DNA from: Desulfobacula sp. | GTDB lineage: Bacteria; Desulfobacterota; Desulfobacteria; Desulfobacterales; Desulfobacteraceae | Direction: 5' to 3' | DNA: 20,442 nucleotides | Assembly (NCBI GenBank): GCA_018702715.1 | Contig: JABIYQ010000415.1 | Coordinates: 1 to 20,442 of the forward strand | Shown here: positions 1-7,860 of the stretch, piece by piece | How positions within the stretch are numbered: position 1 is the first letter of the stretch | How the letters are laid out: every line of letters starts with the position of its first letter | Translations under genes and position numbers: made by a program | Notes under the pieces: model-generated | The model's input: the letters and a program-made list of their open reading frames with translations, nothing else | Database searches by the model: none | Told to the model about the DNA's origin: nothing

Positions 1-141
1 AACTCAAATCTTGCTAACGATCCTGCCCTGCCTTAAAAAACCTAAAAAGAATGAGCGAAGCGAATTAAATGCGTATTTTAAAGAAAATTACTACAAAAAA
101 ATAAATTTAATTTAGGCGACAACTTGCTTGACAAACACCGG
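1..141. other. Sequence foreign to arsM at left edge, possibly the end of a mobile element
   Basis: The arsM reading frame stops resembling its family at about position 141. From there to the left edge the DNA is AT-rich and carries no recognisable methyltransferase remnant on either strand. A short plus-strand open frame enters from the left edge and ends at a TAA at 34-36; it could be the tail of a gene outside the window. The junction reads TGACAAACACCGG on the plus strand, and many insertion sequences have ends built on TGACA/TGTCA. No transposase, target duplication or paired terminal repeat can be seen, so a mobile element is only one explanation; a simple deletion junction is another. 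Confidence 0.25.
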
Positions 142-546
142 ACTGATCATTTCAGCAGTCATGTCCACACCTATAACCCGCCCGTTTTTGCCCACTTGTT
201 TTGCAGCAAGAAAGCAGTCAAATCCACCACCTGAACCAAGATCGATAATAGTTTCATCCTTTTTAATACCTGCGATGGTTTTTGGGCTACCACATCCCAA
301 CCCCAGATTTGATCCTTCAGGCACAGCTTTTAAATCTTCGTTTGAATATCCAAAAGATGCTGATATCTGTTTTGGATCGAATAGTTTTGAACCGCACCCG
401 CATCCGGACTGCTGCCCTGTACCGGTCTGTTGTAAAGTACCGCAGCAGGATGGGTTGTTTAATGGTTCTTGAACATACCTGCCTTGTTTTGCAGCTTCAC
501 CATAGGTTTGTCTGACAGATTCTTTAATTTTCTCATTTGTCTGCAT
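112..546 (-). pseudogene. arsM: Truncated arsenite S-adenosylmethionine methyltransferase (ArsM)
   Basis: This is the N-terminal half of an ArsM-type enzyme, which methylates As(III) with SAM in the cytoplasm. Visible features are a cysteine-rich N-terminal segment (C34, C35, C49, C51), the LGLGCGSP arsenic-binding loop (C85), SAM motif I at 102-114 (DLGSGGGFDCFLA) and GVDMTAEMIS at 126-135. The frame then runs into nine unrelated residues and a stop. ArsM proteins are usually about 260-280 residues; this one is 144 and lacks the rest of the Rossmann fold and the two downstream arsenic-binding cysteines, so it should be inactive. The start is well supported by an AAGGAG Shine-Dalgarno sequence 7 bases upstream. 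It lies 70 bp downstream of an arsR gene on the same strand and an ArsR-like operator sits in the gap, so it was probably arsenic-induced. A shorter functional protein cannot be excluded but is unlikely. Confidence 0.8.
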
Positions 547-570
547 TTTATTTCTCCTTTATCAATAAGT

Positions 571-593
571 TAATGTGTGCACTTTTGCATGCG
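571..593 (-). promoter_or_regulatory. Putative ArsR operator upstream of truncated arsM
   Basis: The plus strand reads TGCAC-TTT-TGCAT at 578-590, preceded by TAATG. A related arrangement, TGCAC-N5-TGCAT after TAA, lies upstream of arsR at 984-998. The imperfect dyad and its presence in front of both genes suggest a shared repressor site. The half-site spacing differs (3 versus 5 bases), which weakens the case. Confidence 0.35.
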
Positions 594-616
594 TTTAAAC
601 AAAAAATATATGTCTG

Positions 617-970
617 CTATTTACAACAAAGAGGTCCGCATTCCTTTATACATTTTCCTACAAGATCAGTTATATTTGTGAACCGATCAAGAAACTTTGA
701 CGCGTTAATAGTATAATACATATGGCGGCTTTCTTTTTCACAGTTTAAAATTCCCACTTCATGCATCAAATTTAAATGCCTGGATATCACAGATCTGTCC
801 TGGGGAAGATCCTGGGCAATGGTTCCGATGTCAGTTCTTCCATGGAGCAAAAGATAGCGAAGGATCTCAACCCTGACAGGTTCACTTAAGGATTTAAAAA
901 ATTTTGAATCTAAAACATCAACCATCTGGTTTGCAATCTGAGCCTGTTTTTTCGTATATATTATTTTCAT
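617..970 (-). CDS. arsR: ArsR-family metalloregulatory repressor
   Basis: This is a 117-residue winged-helix regulator of the ArsR/SmtB family, expected to repress arsenic genes until As(III) binds. The helix-turn-helix covers about residues 46-70 (DIGTIAQDL...SVISRHLNLM), with the family SRHL signature. The classic ELCVCDL metal site in the recognition region is missing: that stretch reads IAQDLPQDRS and has no cysteine. Instead there is C77 in the wing and a C-terminal cluster (C107, C111, C115, C116; CIKECGPLCC), which resembles ArsR variants that bind arsenic through C-terminal cysteines. A TTG six bases upstream is an alternative start, but ATG at 970 fits the protein better. No Shine-Dalgarno sequence precedes it, and a TTGACA promoter box ends only 30 bp upstream, so the message may be nearly leaderless. 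The neighbouring truncated arsM supports the arsenic role. Confidence 0.85.
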   Translation of the reverse strand: MKIIYTKKQAQIANQMVDVLDSKFFKSLSEPVRVEILRYLLLHGRTDIGTIAQDLPQDRSVISRHLNLMHEVGILNCEKESRHMYYTINASKFLDRFTNITDLVGKCIKECGPLCCK

Positions 971-976
971 GAACAA

Positions 977-1005
977 ACATTAATGCACACGAATGCATAT
1001 GTCAA
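977..1005 (-). promoter_or_regulatory. arsR promoter with operator in the spacer
   Basis: On the minus strand a perfect -35 TTGACA (1005-1000) is followed by a 17-base spacer and a weak -10 TAATGT (982-977). The spacer holds the imperfect dyad ATGCA-TTCGT-GTGCA. A repressor bound there would directly block RNA polymerase, as expected for autoregulated ArsR genes. With this spacing transcription would start at or within a few bases of the ATG at 970. Confidence 0.45.
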
Positions 1006-1013
1006 GAATTTTA

Positions 1014-2525
1014 TTAAAACCCGATAATAACAAAGCTGAAAAGATGCAAAACAGGACCTGGGAATATTCCCAGTGCAAGGGCTAAAAACACCAGGAACAA
1101 AATAGGCAAACTCATTGTCAAAGGAGGATCTTTGATATAATCAGAATCCATTTTAAGTGGCCCGAAAAAGATTTTAAAACCTGTTGAAAATGTATAAACA
1201 AGCGTAAGAAGTGTTGACAGGACAGCAGCTACTACAAATATAACTCCTGCCGGGTGTGCCTTGAGAGCTTGGAAGGAACCTGTAAAAAAAAGCCATTTCC
1301 CCACAAACCCGGAGAAGGGTGGAAGTGCGGAGAGGATAAGTGCCGCTACCATCCATAAAATACAAGTCAAAGGCATCTTTTTCCATAATCCTCCCATTTT
1401 TCGCATATCCCTTGTTCCAGCAGTATAAACAAGTATCCCTGCTGTAGAAAACAAAATGGCCTTGCCAATGATATGGCTTAGAAAATAAAAAAGACCCCCT
1501 TTGATTCCCATAACCGTCATAGCGCCGATGCCAAATACAGAATACGATATCTGGCTGATGGTGGAACAGGCACAAAACCGTTTGGCATCTGTTTGCGCAA
1601 GGGTAAGAAAAGCCCCGTAAATCATTGTAATCAAGGCCATTATCATAATAGGAACACTAAAAATTTTCATGTCATCATAAAGCGGAATGATAAGCACTCT
1701 GACAGCGATATAGACTGCTATATTGGCATAAACAGCCAACAACCCTGCAATACAAGTTGGGTGTTCAGCATGCACCCAGGGCATCCATGCATGGAGAGGA
1801 ACAATGGCCAGCTTGGTGCACAATCCAAGCAGGATCAAAAGAATGATCCAGAATGTAACCGGGTTACCGGAAAGCTTTGAAAGCTCACCAATCTCAAAAC
1901 TTGCAATTTCATTAAACCCAAGCAAAATACCAATAAAAAACAGGGTGGCCCCTGCCACACCCCAGTAAAGACACATCAATGCCACTTTGTAACGGGTGAT
2001 ATAATCTGAATACCCAAACTGTGCCATGATAAAATAAAGCGGTATAATAGTTAAAAGTTCCATAAAAACATACATGGAAATGAGATTTGTGGAAAAGACA
2101 ACCCCCATAAATCCAGTGGGAAAAAACAAATATAAAAAGAAAAACCGTTTAAAATATAATGTATATGTTTTTTGATCAGCATGGGGATAAATCAGGTCGA
2201 TCCTGTGGTCAACATAATGCAGAGAATAAAATGCAAGGGCCAGGCAGATGATATTTATAATCAAAGCAATGGGAAGGCTTAATCCATCGGCAAGAAGATT
2301 TATGGAAACATTAGGACCGATTATATGGTTCTCTAAAACTGGCCCTTTTTCTAATATATTTATACCGGTCCTGCATAATAGTATACTGGTGTAAATCAAG
2401 GCAACAATGGTGATCCATCCGGCATAACGTATTTTTTTGGACCCTTTTGGGAATCGGGTGAAAAGAATAAGTAATGCCGCTATTATCGGAACAAAAACGA
2501 TCTGTATTAAAATAGGAAAAGTCAT
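1014..2525 (-). CDS. Proton-conducting antiporter subunit, MrpD/NuoM type (MrpD-like 4)
   Basis: This 503-residue polytopic membrane protein is of the proton-antiporter (Proton_antipo_M) family shared by Mrp antiporters and complex I. The conserved channel residues are largely present: the TM5 glutamate E156 (FMELLTI), the TM7 lysine K238 (CTKLAIVPLHAW) and a TM12-type lysine (LSHIIGKAILF). The TM8 lysine common in the family is replaced by N268 (VYANIAVY). It is the last gene of the antiporter operon and starts 16 bp after the preceding stop. Its role should be proton translocation within the membrane arm. Which MrpD-like protein occupies which position in the complex cannot be read from sequence. 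No terminator is evident between it and arsR, 43 bp downstream. Confidence 0.85.
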   Translation of the reverse strand: MTFPILIQIVFVPIIAALLILFTRFPKGSKKIRYAGWITIVALIYTSILLCRTGINILEKGPVLENHIIGPNVSINLLADGLSLPIALIINIICLALAFYSLHYVDHRIDLIYPHADQKTYTLYFKRFFFLYLFFPTGFMGVVFSTNLISMYVFMELLTIIPLYFIMAQFGYSDYITRYKVALMCLYWGVAGATLFFIGILLGFNEIASFEIGELSKLSGNPVTFWIILLILLGLCTKLAIVPLHAWMPWVHAEHPTCIAGLLAVYANIAVYIAVRVLIIPLYDDMKIFSVPIMIMALITMIYGAFLTLAQTDAKRFCACSTISQISYSVFGIGAMTVMGIKGGLFYFLSHIIGKAILFSTAGILVYTAGTRDMRKMGGLWKKMPLTCILWMVAALILSALPPFSGFVGKWLFFTGSFQALKAHPAGVIFVVAAVLSTLLTLVYTFSTGFKIFFGPLKMDSDYIKDPPLTMSLPILFLVFLALALGIFPGPVLHLFSFVIIGF

Positions 2526-2541
2526 TCTTAATCTTTTTTGC

Positions 2542-4311
2542 TCAACCTCCTAAAAACAGTAAAAAAAACAATATAGAAATAAAACAGGCCAGAATGTATA
2601 GCAAATTCCACGAAATCTGCCGGCTTTCCGTTTCCAGAGGCTTTATTAGAGTAAAAATCACAGATGGAAATAAAGCCATAAATTTATGGAACACCTTATC
2701 AAATTGCTTTTCAATTTTCACGGAAACAATGGGCGCCATGCAGGCCCATGCAACGATTTTTAAAAAAAAAGTATCAATTCGTTTGCCTATAGTTTTCAAG
2801 GGACGGTCACAAAACTTTAAAAAAGCTCTGCCCGGCATTCTAAAGAACCAGTCTGTGTCGAGATTTTGAGCTCTTAATTCTGCCGGGTAAAATCCAGACA
2901 GAATAAGAATTGTAAAGGCCAGTGCACCAAACATGAGAAGCTCTACCATCCCTATAACATGGAAAAAAGTATACGGATGGTAGTCAACTGGAAAAGGTAA
3001 AATATTATACAATGGGGCCGGATAAACACCTAAAAAAACACAGATAAATGCGGCTATCCCCATTGCCAGACGCATGTTAAAAGGAGGCTCACAGGTTTTA
3101 ATACCTGAATCATGGCCGAAAAACACAAAATATGGAACCTTGATACCTGCATGGTGAAATACGCCGGCAGAAGCGAAAAGCAGCATCAGATATATAATGG
3201 TTTGATGATGTTCTGCCACGGCTGCTATGGTCAGTGACTTGCTGATAAAGCCTGAAAAAAGTGGAAATGCAGAGATTGAGGCAGCACCAATGATACAAAA
3301 AACCGCAGTGAATGGCATATATCTATATAGCCCGCCCAGATCGGTTGCTCTTATTTTCCCGGTCATATGAAGGACAGCGCCCATGGACATGAACAAAAGA
3401 GCCTTGTAAATAATATGACAGAATGCATGGGCAACCACTCCGTTAATAGCCAACTGGCTCCCGATCCCAATGCCGCAGATCATAAACCCCACCTGGTTGA
3501 TCAAACTGTAGGACAGAACACGGCGCATATCATTTGCGATCACGGCATAAAAAATAGGAAAACAGGTCATAAAGGCTCCTGCCCACATCAATACTTCAGA
3601 TCCAGGATAGGTTCGGGCCAATATATAGACAGCACTTTTTGTGGTCATGGCGCTCATAAAAACAGCACCGGTTATGGTTGCCCGGGGATAGGCATCCGGC
3701 AGCCAGGAATGAAACGGGAAAATAGCTGCATTCAAACAAAATCCAACAAATATCAGTGCCGTTCCAAGGTCGCTCAGGCCAATATAAGAGAAGGTTATTG
3801 TTCCCCTGATCGATACATAAATAACAATCCCCGCCAAAAGGCATACCCCTCCAAAAAAATGCCACATAAAATACCGGAATGCAGCTTTCCTGGAATCTGT
3901 TGTTCTTTGTGCCAGAATTAAAAAACAGGATGCCACAGCCATGAGTTCCCAGAAAAAATATAAAGAAAACAGATCGCCTGTAAAAGTGACTCCTAAAGCA
4001 CCGCCTGCATAACAGAATGCAGCCACATGCTGGATATTGTCCTTAACATGAAGAGCATAAATCACACCAATGAATGTGATAAGAATAAATATATATCCGA
4101 ATACTGTACTTAATCCATCCACCCGGCTTAAAATAAGCGTATAATCAAGAAATCCTATTTGCCAGGATTGGCCCTGGGGCAGAAAGATAAGATTGATAAA
4201 AGCCAAAATGGGCAAAGACAGCATATACACAGATTTGATCTTTCCTTTTAATAATGGAATTAAAAAGGAACCCATTATGAATATAAATGCAACCGGGATG
4301 GAGTTAATCAT
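2542..4311 (-). CDS. Proton-conducting antiporter subunit, NuoL/MrpD type (MrpD-like 3)
   Basis: This 589-residue membrane protein is the largest of the four antiporter-like subunits. ATG at 4311 is chosen over a TTG eight codons upstream because AAGGAAGG lies about 6 bases before it; it overlaps the preceding gene by 8 bp, which implies translational coupling. TM5 glutamate E122 (FFWELMAV) and TM8-region lysine K225 (TTKSAVY) are present, as is a TM12-type lysine (HIIYKALLF). The TM7 lysine that normally precedes the PLHAW-like motif is N194 here (FCLNAAIFPFHSWLPDAY). The C-terminal third is an extension with a hydrophilic stretch and a final membrane segment, reminiscent of NuoL-like subunits with extra C-terminal helices. 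It may be a structural or less-coupled channel in the same complex. Confidence 0.83.
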   Translation of the reverse strand: MINSIPVAFIFIMGSFLIPLLKGKIKSVYMLSLPILAFINLIFLPQGQSWQIGFLDYTLILSRVDGLSTVFGYIFILITFIGVIYALHVKDNIQHVAAFCYAGGALGVTFTGDLFSLYFFWELMAVASCFLILAQRTTDSRKAAFRYFMWHFFGGVCLLAGIVIYVSIRGTITFSYIGLSDLGTALIFVGFCLNAAIFPFHSWLPDAYPRATITGAVFMSAMTTKSAVYILARTYPGSEVLMWAGAFMTCFPIFYAVIANDMRRVLSYSLINQVGFMICGIGIGSQLAINGVVAHAFCHIIYKALLFMSMGAVLHMTGKIRATDLGGLYRYMPFTAVFCIIGAASISAFPLFSGFISKSLTIAAVAEHHQTIIYLMLLFASAGVFHHAGIKVPYFVFFGHDSGIKTCEPPFNMRLAMGIAAFICVFLGVYPAPLYNILPFPVDYHPYTFFHVIGMVELLMFGALAFTILILSGFYPAELRAQNLDTDWFFRMPGRAFLKFCDRPLKTIGKRIDTFFLKIVAWACMAPIVSVKIEKQFDKVFHKFMALFPSVIFTLIKPLETESRQISWNLLYILACFISILFFLLFLGG

Positions 4312-4564
4312 AATAACCTTCCTTTTGCTTGACAATCCAGCGAAGGATTTTGGCTATAAAGATCAAACTCACACACGCTGTAAAACCATAAACAGCATTA
4401 AAAAACGGCACCTCTTCCCACGGAAAATGTCCCTGTCTGTCAAAAAGAAAAAAAGCGGTCAGATCAATCATAAGAATGACACAAAGAGTGATGTAAAAAT
4501 TTTTTATAAATTTTCTTTGTATATCAGGGCCCTCCAGTAAATTTAAAGGTTTACGAGGTGTCAT
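4304..4564 (-). CDS. Small two-helix membrane protein of the antiporter operon
   Basis: This 86-residue protein has two predicted membrane helices (about 22-40 and 57-77) joined by a loop containing FPWEEVPFF, and it ends in a charged tail (KQKEGYYD). AAAGGAG lies 5-6 bases before the ATG. It overlaps the next antiporter subunit by 8 bp and follows another tiny membrane protein by 9 bp, so it belongs to the operon. It is not one of the standard Mrp subunits A-G. I recall similar small proteins beside MrpD-like genes in other bacteria, but have no functional assignment; an accessory or assembly subunit is the simplest guess. Confidence 0.75.
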   Translation of the reverse strand: MTPRKPLNLLEGPDIQRKFIKNFYITLCVILMIDLTAFFLFDRQGHFPWEEVPFFNAVYGFTACVSLIFIAKILRWIVKQKEGYYD

Positions 4565-4573
4565 CTTTCTCCT

Positions 4574-4768
4574 TTAATGGACACATGTAAAAACAATTAA
4601 AAGATATAAAAATCCCATACAAATCAGAATATAAAAAATCTTTTTGTAAGCAGGGTTGCCTTGATGGACAAGTTCCATCTTTTCTTCAATATGGGAAAAC
4701 CAGGCTGTGGGCTCTCCATTTTCCTGCTGATATTCAAAGTTGTCATCTGATTTTATTATCTTCCCCAT
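4574..4768 (-). CDS. Small single-helix membrane protein of the antiporter operon
   Basis: This 64-residue protein has a hydrophilic, acidic N-terminal half (about residues 1-42) and one C-terminal membrane helix (about 43-62, IFYILICMGFLYLLIVFTCV). A clear AAAGGAG sits 8 bases before the ATG. It lies 12 bp after MrpD-like 2 and 9 bp before the next small gene, all on one strand. I do not recognise the family. Its topology suggests a tail-anchored accessory subunit with its N-terminus in the cytoplasm. Confidence 0.7.
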   Translation of the reverse strand: MGKIIKSDDNFEYQQENGEPTAWFSHIEEKMELVHQGNPAYKKIFYILICMGFLYLLIVFTCVH

Positions 4769-4780
4769 GGTTATGCTCCT

Positions 4781-6304
4781 TTAAGGAAACAGATTATTAG
4801 TCGCAAGTTTTACAAGATCTAAAATGTAAAAAGTATTTGGGAAAAAACAAAAAATGATTGAAAACACTGCTGTTACAGCCAATGGCACAATCATAAAAAG
4901 GTAAATGGGGTTTTTGGCTTCCATCGTTAAAATCCCATTTGAATTTATGAAAATATCCTGATCCTTTTTTGGTTCTGATTTTTTAAAAAATGCCATTCTG
5001 ACGATTGGAAAGAAATAAATCACATCCAGAATCGAGCTGACAAGAATCACGGATAAAAATATATAAGCTCCTGCCTGAATCGTTCCCAGACAGAGGAACC
5101 ATTTGCTGATAAATCCGGCCACGGGCGGGATACCACACATGCCTGTGGCGCCGATGGCAAATGCAACCATTGTTATGGGCATTTTTTTCCCCATGCCTGA
5201 AAGCTGGCTGACTTGCTTTTTCCCTGAAATCACCATTATGGCTCCGGCACATAAAAACAGGGTAATTTTCATAAAGGCATGAAATGGGATATGTATCATT
5301 GCACCCTGGATTCCATAAGGACTTAAAAGGGCTGCACCAAACAGGATATATGATAACTGGCTTATGGTGGAGTAAGCCAGACGCCGTTTAAGATTATCTT
5401 CTGCTATGGCAAAGAATGACCCCACAAGCATTGTAAATGATGCAAAAATACCAAGTATCAACCCAAGACCAAGAACCTGGAACAGATCAACACCAAACAC
5501 ATAACAGACAATCCTGACAAACCCGAACACACCTGCCTTGACAACTGCAACCGCATGGAGCAATGAACTTACCGGCGTAGGAGCTACCATGGCACTGGGA
5601 AGCCATGCATGAAACGGCATCCATGCTGCTTTCATGGAACCCAGGGCAAACAGGGCAAACAGAATGATCAAAGTTCCTTTTGAGGCAGTATCCTGTTCCA
5701 GGATTCCGCCTTCAACAAAGTTTGTGGTGCCGGTCAAAGCATAGGTCATGACTACCGCAGCGAACAGGAACCATCCGGAAAACAATAAATATGTCAGATA
5801 CTTTTTAGCTCCCAAAAATGCCTCATCATCTTCATGATGAGCTACCAGCCAGTACGTGGAAAAGGTTAATGCTTCATAAAATACATAAAAAGTGATTAAG
5901 TTTTTTGACAGAGCAATACTTATTGCGCAAAAAATTGCCAGGGCAAAGTAAAAATAGAACCGGGTCTGGGCATGCTCTTTTAAAGCCCTCATATAGCCGA
6001 TGGAATAAATGGAAACCAAAATCCAGAGAAAAGAGGAAGTAATGGCAAACACCAGGCCAAAAGCATCCACCTGAAATCCTAAATCAATGCCGGAGGTAAT
6101 GGTAAAAAGATGGCTATAGATCAATTTATGCTGCAGTATAATCGGTGCCATGGACAGGATGATACCAAATAGTATCCCTGCTGCCACAAGCGTACATCCT
6201 TCCCTGATGTTGGGTTTGTTTCCGAATATCAGAATCAGCAGTGCGCAGGCAAACGGGCAGGCCAGTGCCAGCAGGGGTCTTGTGGATTCAACAACTTCAA
6301 TCAT
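4781..6304 (-). CDS. Proton-conducting antiporter subunit, MrpD/NuoL type (MrpD-like 2)
   Basis: This 507-residue polytopic membrane protein of the proton-antiporter family keeps all the expected channel residues: TM5 E144 (FYEALTFS), TM7 K225 (GSMKAAWMPFHAWLP), TM8 K256 (AVVKAGVF) and a TM12-type lysine (HAFMKITLF). It starts with an ATGA overlap of 4 bp with the stop of MrpD-like 1, a sign of coupled translation. A charged cytoplasmic loop (KKSEPKKDQD) lies near the C-terminus. Retention of the full charge set argues for an active proton path. Confidence 0.85.
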   Translation of the reverse strand: MIEVVESTRPLLALACPFACALLILIFGNKPNIREGCTLVAAGILFGIILSMAPIILQHKLIYSHLFTITSGIDLGFQVDAFGLVFAITSSFLWILVSIYSIGYMRALKEHAQTRFYFYFALAIFCAISIALSKNLITFYVFYEALTFSTYWLVAHHEDDEAFLGAKKYLTYLLFSGWFLFAAVVMTYALTGTTNFVEGGILEQDTASKGTLIILFALFALGSMKAAWMPFHAWLPSAMVAPTPVSSLLHAVAVVKAGVFGFVRIVCYVFGVDLFQVLGLGLILGIFASFTMLVGSFFAIAEDNLKRRLAYSTISQLSYILFGAALLSPYGIQGAMIHIPFHAFMKITLFLCAGAIMVISGKKQVSQLSGMGKKMPITMVAFAIGATGMCGIPPVAGFISKWFLCLGTIQAGAYIFLSVILVSSILDVIYFFPIVRMAFFKKSEPKKDQDIFINSNGILTMEAKNPIYLFMIVPLAVTAVFSIIFCFFPNTFYILDLVKLATNNLFP

Positions 6305-7830
6305 TGAATGACTCCTATTCCAAAATTTGTGTTAACCGCATTTAAAAATGGGGTTAACGCTCCGGATATCCATACAAGGCCTATTATGAATGTCAATGCA
6401 GCCATACATATGCTTGGTATCAGCATACTCATTGGAAGCTCCTGTATCTCGAGGGATTCAAACTGATCTGATTGATTTTCAAATCCATTCCCGCTTTTAC
6501 TTTGAGGTTTAATATACATACTTTCAATAATGCGCCAGAAATAGACCAGCATTAAAAGTGTACTGATAAAAATGATTGCTACAAAAGGATATTGACCCGC
6601 ATCAATGGCTGCAAGGATAAGATACCATTTGGAAACAAATCCGACTCCCGGTGGCAATCCGATCATGGCAAGGGATGCTATGATTAAAACCAGAGCAGAA
6701 TACGGCATTTTTCTGGATAGTCCTGAAAAGTCACTGATATCCCTAAGATTGAATTTATAAATAAATCCGCAGGCGGCCATGAACAGGGCACTTTTAATTA
6801 TAGCATGGTTTAATATATGCATGATCGCCGGGGTCAATCCAAGGGAAGATGAAACACAAAGGCCTATCCCTAAAACAATATAGCCTGTATTGGCAATACT
6901 GGAATAGGCCAGCATTCGTTTCAGGTTATCCTGTGCAATGGCATATATCGAACCTATGATTATGGCTGTTGCCGCAAGCCAGCATATTACATCAAACACA
7001 GGCAAGACCGTTTTTATAAAGTTGATGGTATATACTGAGAAAATGATTCGTATCAAAGCATAGGCAAATGTTTTTGCCACGGCTGTGGAAATAATAATGC
7101 TCACGGCAGATGGTGCATGGGTATATGCATCCGGTTGCCAGGCATGGAGCGGAAACAAGGCAATTTTTATGGCAAAACCCAGAAAAATAAATACAAAGGA
7201 TGTAATAACCGCCTTTGATCCATATATTGCCGGGAGCAAGTTTGCCAGATCTCGCATATTCAGGGTACCTGTTGCAATATAAAGATACCCCACTCCCAAA
7301 AGGTAAAAACAGGCACCGATTGTTCCAAGAATCAAATATCTGAATCCTGCTATCGTTGCCCTTTTATCACCGGCAGCCACCAATGCGTAGCCGGCCAGAG
7401 AAGCCACTTCCAGCAATACAAACAAGTTAAACAGATCTCCGGTTACGATGATACCCAAAAGTCCTGTAACCAGAAGAAGATAGAGACACCAGAACAAAAA
7501 GATCCTTTCCGGCAGCTCTTTTTCAACACTTTTTTTTGCATAGATGGCTGTAACAAAACTTAAAAATGATATTAAAACCAGCATAAACGAGTTCAAATGG
7601 TCAATGTTATATTCTATTCCAAAAGGTGGCATCCATCCGCCCACATGGTATGCAACAGGTCCTATTGTGCAAATAGTTCCAAAAAGTGTGACAGAGCTGA
7701 TGAAGCAAACAGACAGGGCAAGTATTGACAGGATAAATGATAACCGCTTGTACCACCATCCCGCAAAAGAGATAATAAGTGAAGCAATCAAAGGAACAAG
7801 AATAATAAAGACGGGTAACTGCTGCTCCAT
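6301..7830 (-). CDS. mrpD: Multisubunit Na+/H+ antiporter subunit D (MrpD-like 1)
   Basis: This 509-residue polytopic membrane protein is the closest of the four paralogues to classical MrpD. Key residues are present: TM5 E141 (VLLEVASL), TM7 K222 (FAIKIALFPLHAWQPDAY), TM8 K253 (TAVAKTFAY) and TM12-type lysine (NHAIIKSALF). In Mrp complexes, MrpD carries one of the proton channels that power cation extrusion. It follows the CRP-fold gene by 30 bp and overlaps the next gene by 4 bp. In Mrp and archaeal Mbh operons the D/H subunit likewise follows C/G; here that order is interrupted by the CRP-fold gene. Confidence 0.87.
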   Translation of the reverse strand: MEQQLPVFIILVPLIASLIISFAGWWYKRLSFILSILALSVCFISSVTLFGTICTIGPVAYHVGGWMPPFGIEYNIDHLNSFMLVLISFLSFVTAIYAKKSVEKELPERIFLFWCLYLLLVTGLLGIIVTGDLFNLFVLLEVASLAGYALVAAGDKRATIAGFRYLILGTIGACFYLLGVGYLYIATGTLNMRDLANLLPAIYGSKAVITSFVFIFLGFAIKIALFPLHAWQPDAYTHAPSAVSIIISTAVAKTFAYALIRIIFSVYTINFIKTVLPVFDVICWLAATAIIIGSIYAIAQDNLKRMLAYSSIANTGYIVLGIGLCVSSSLGLTPAIMHILNHAIIKSALFMAACGFIYKFNLRDISDFSGLSRKMPYSALVLIIASLAMIGLPPGVGFVSKWYLILAAIDAGQYPFVAIIFISTLLMLVYFWRIIESMYIKPQSKSGNGFENQSDQFESLEIQELPMSMLIPSICMAALTFIIGLVWISGALTPFLNAVNTNFGIGVIQ

Positions 7831-7860
7831 TTGTTTTTCAACCCAATAAGTTAGTATTGC

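Noticed and set aside
3367..3921. Long plus-strand open frame of 184 codons inside the antiporter gene
   Set aside because: It is antisense to a well-supported membrane subunit, has no recognisable domain and low plausibility of composition.
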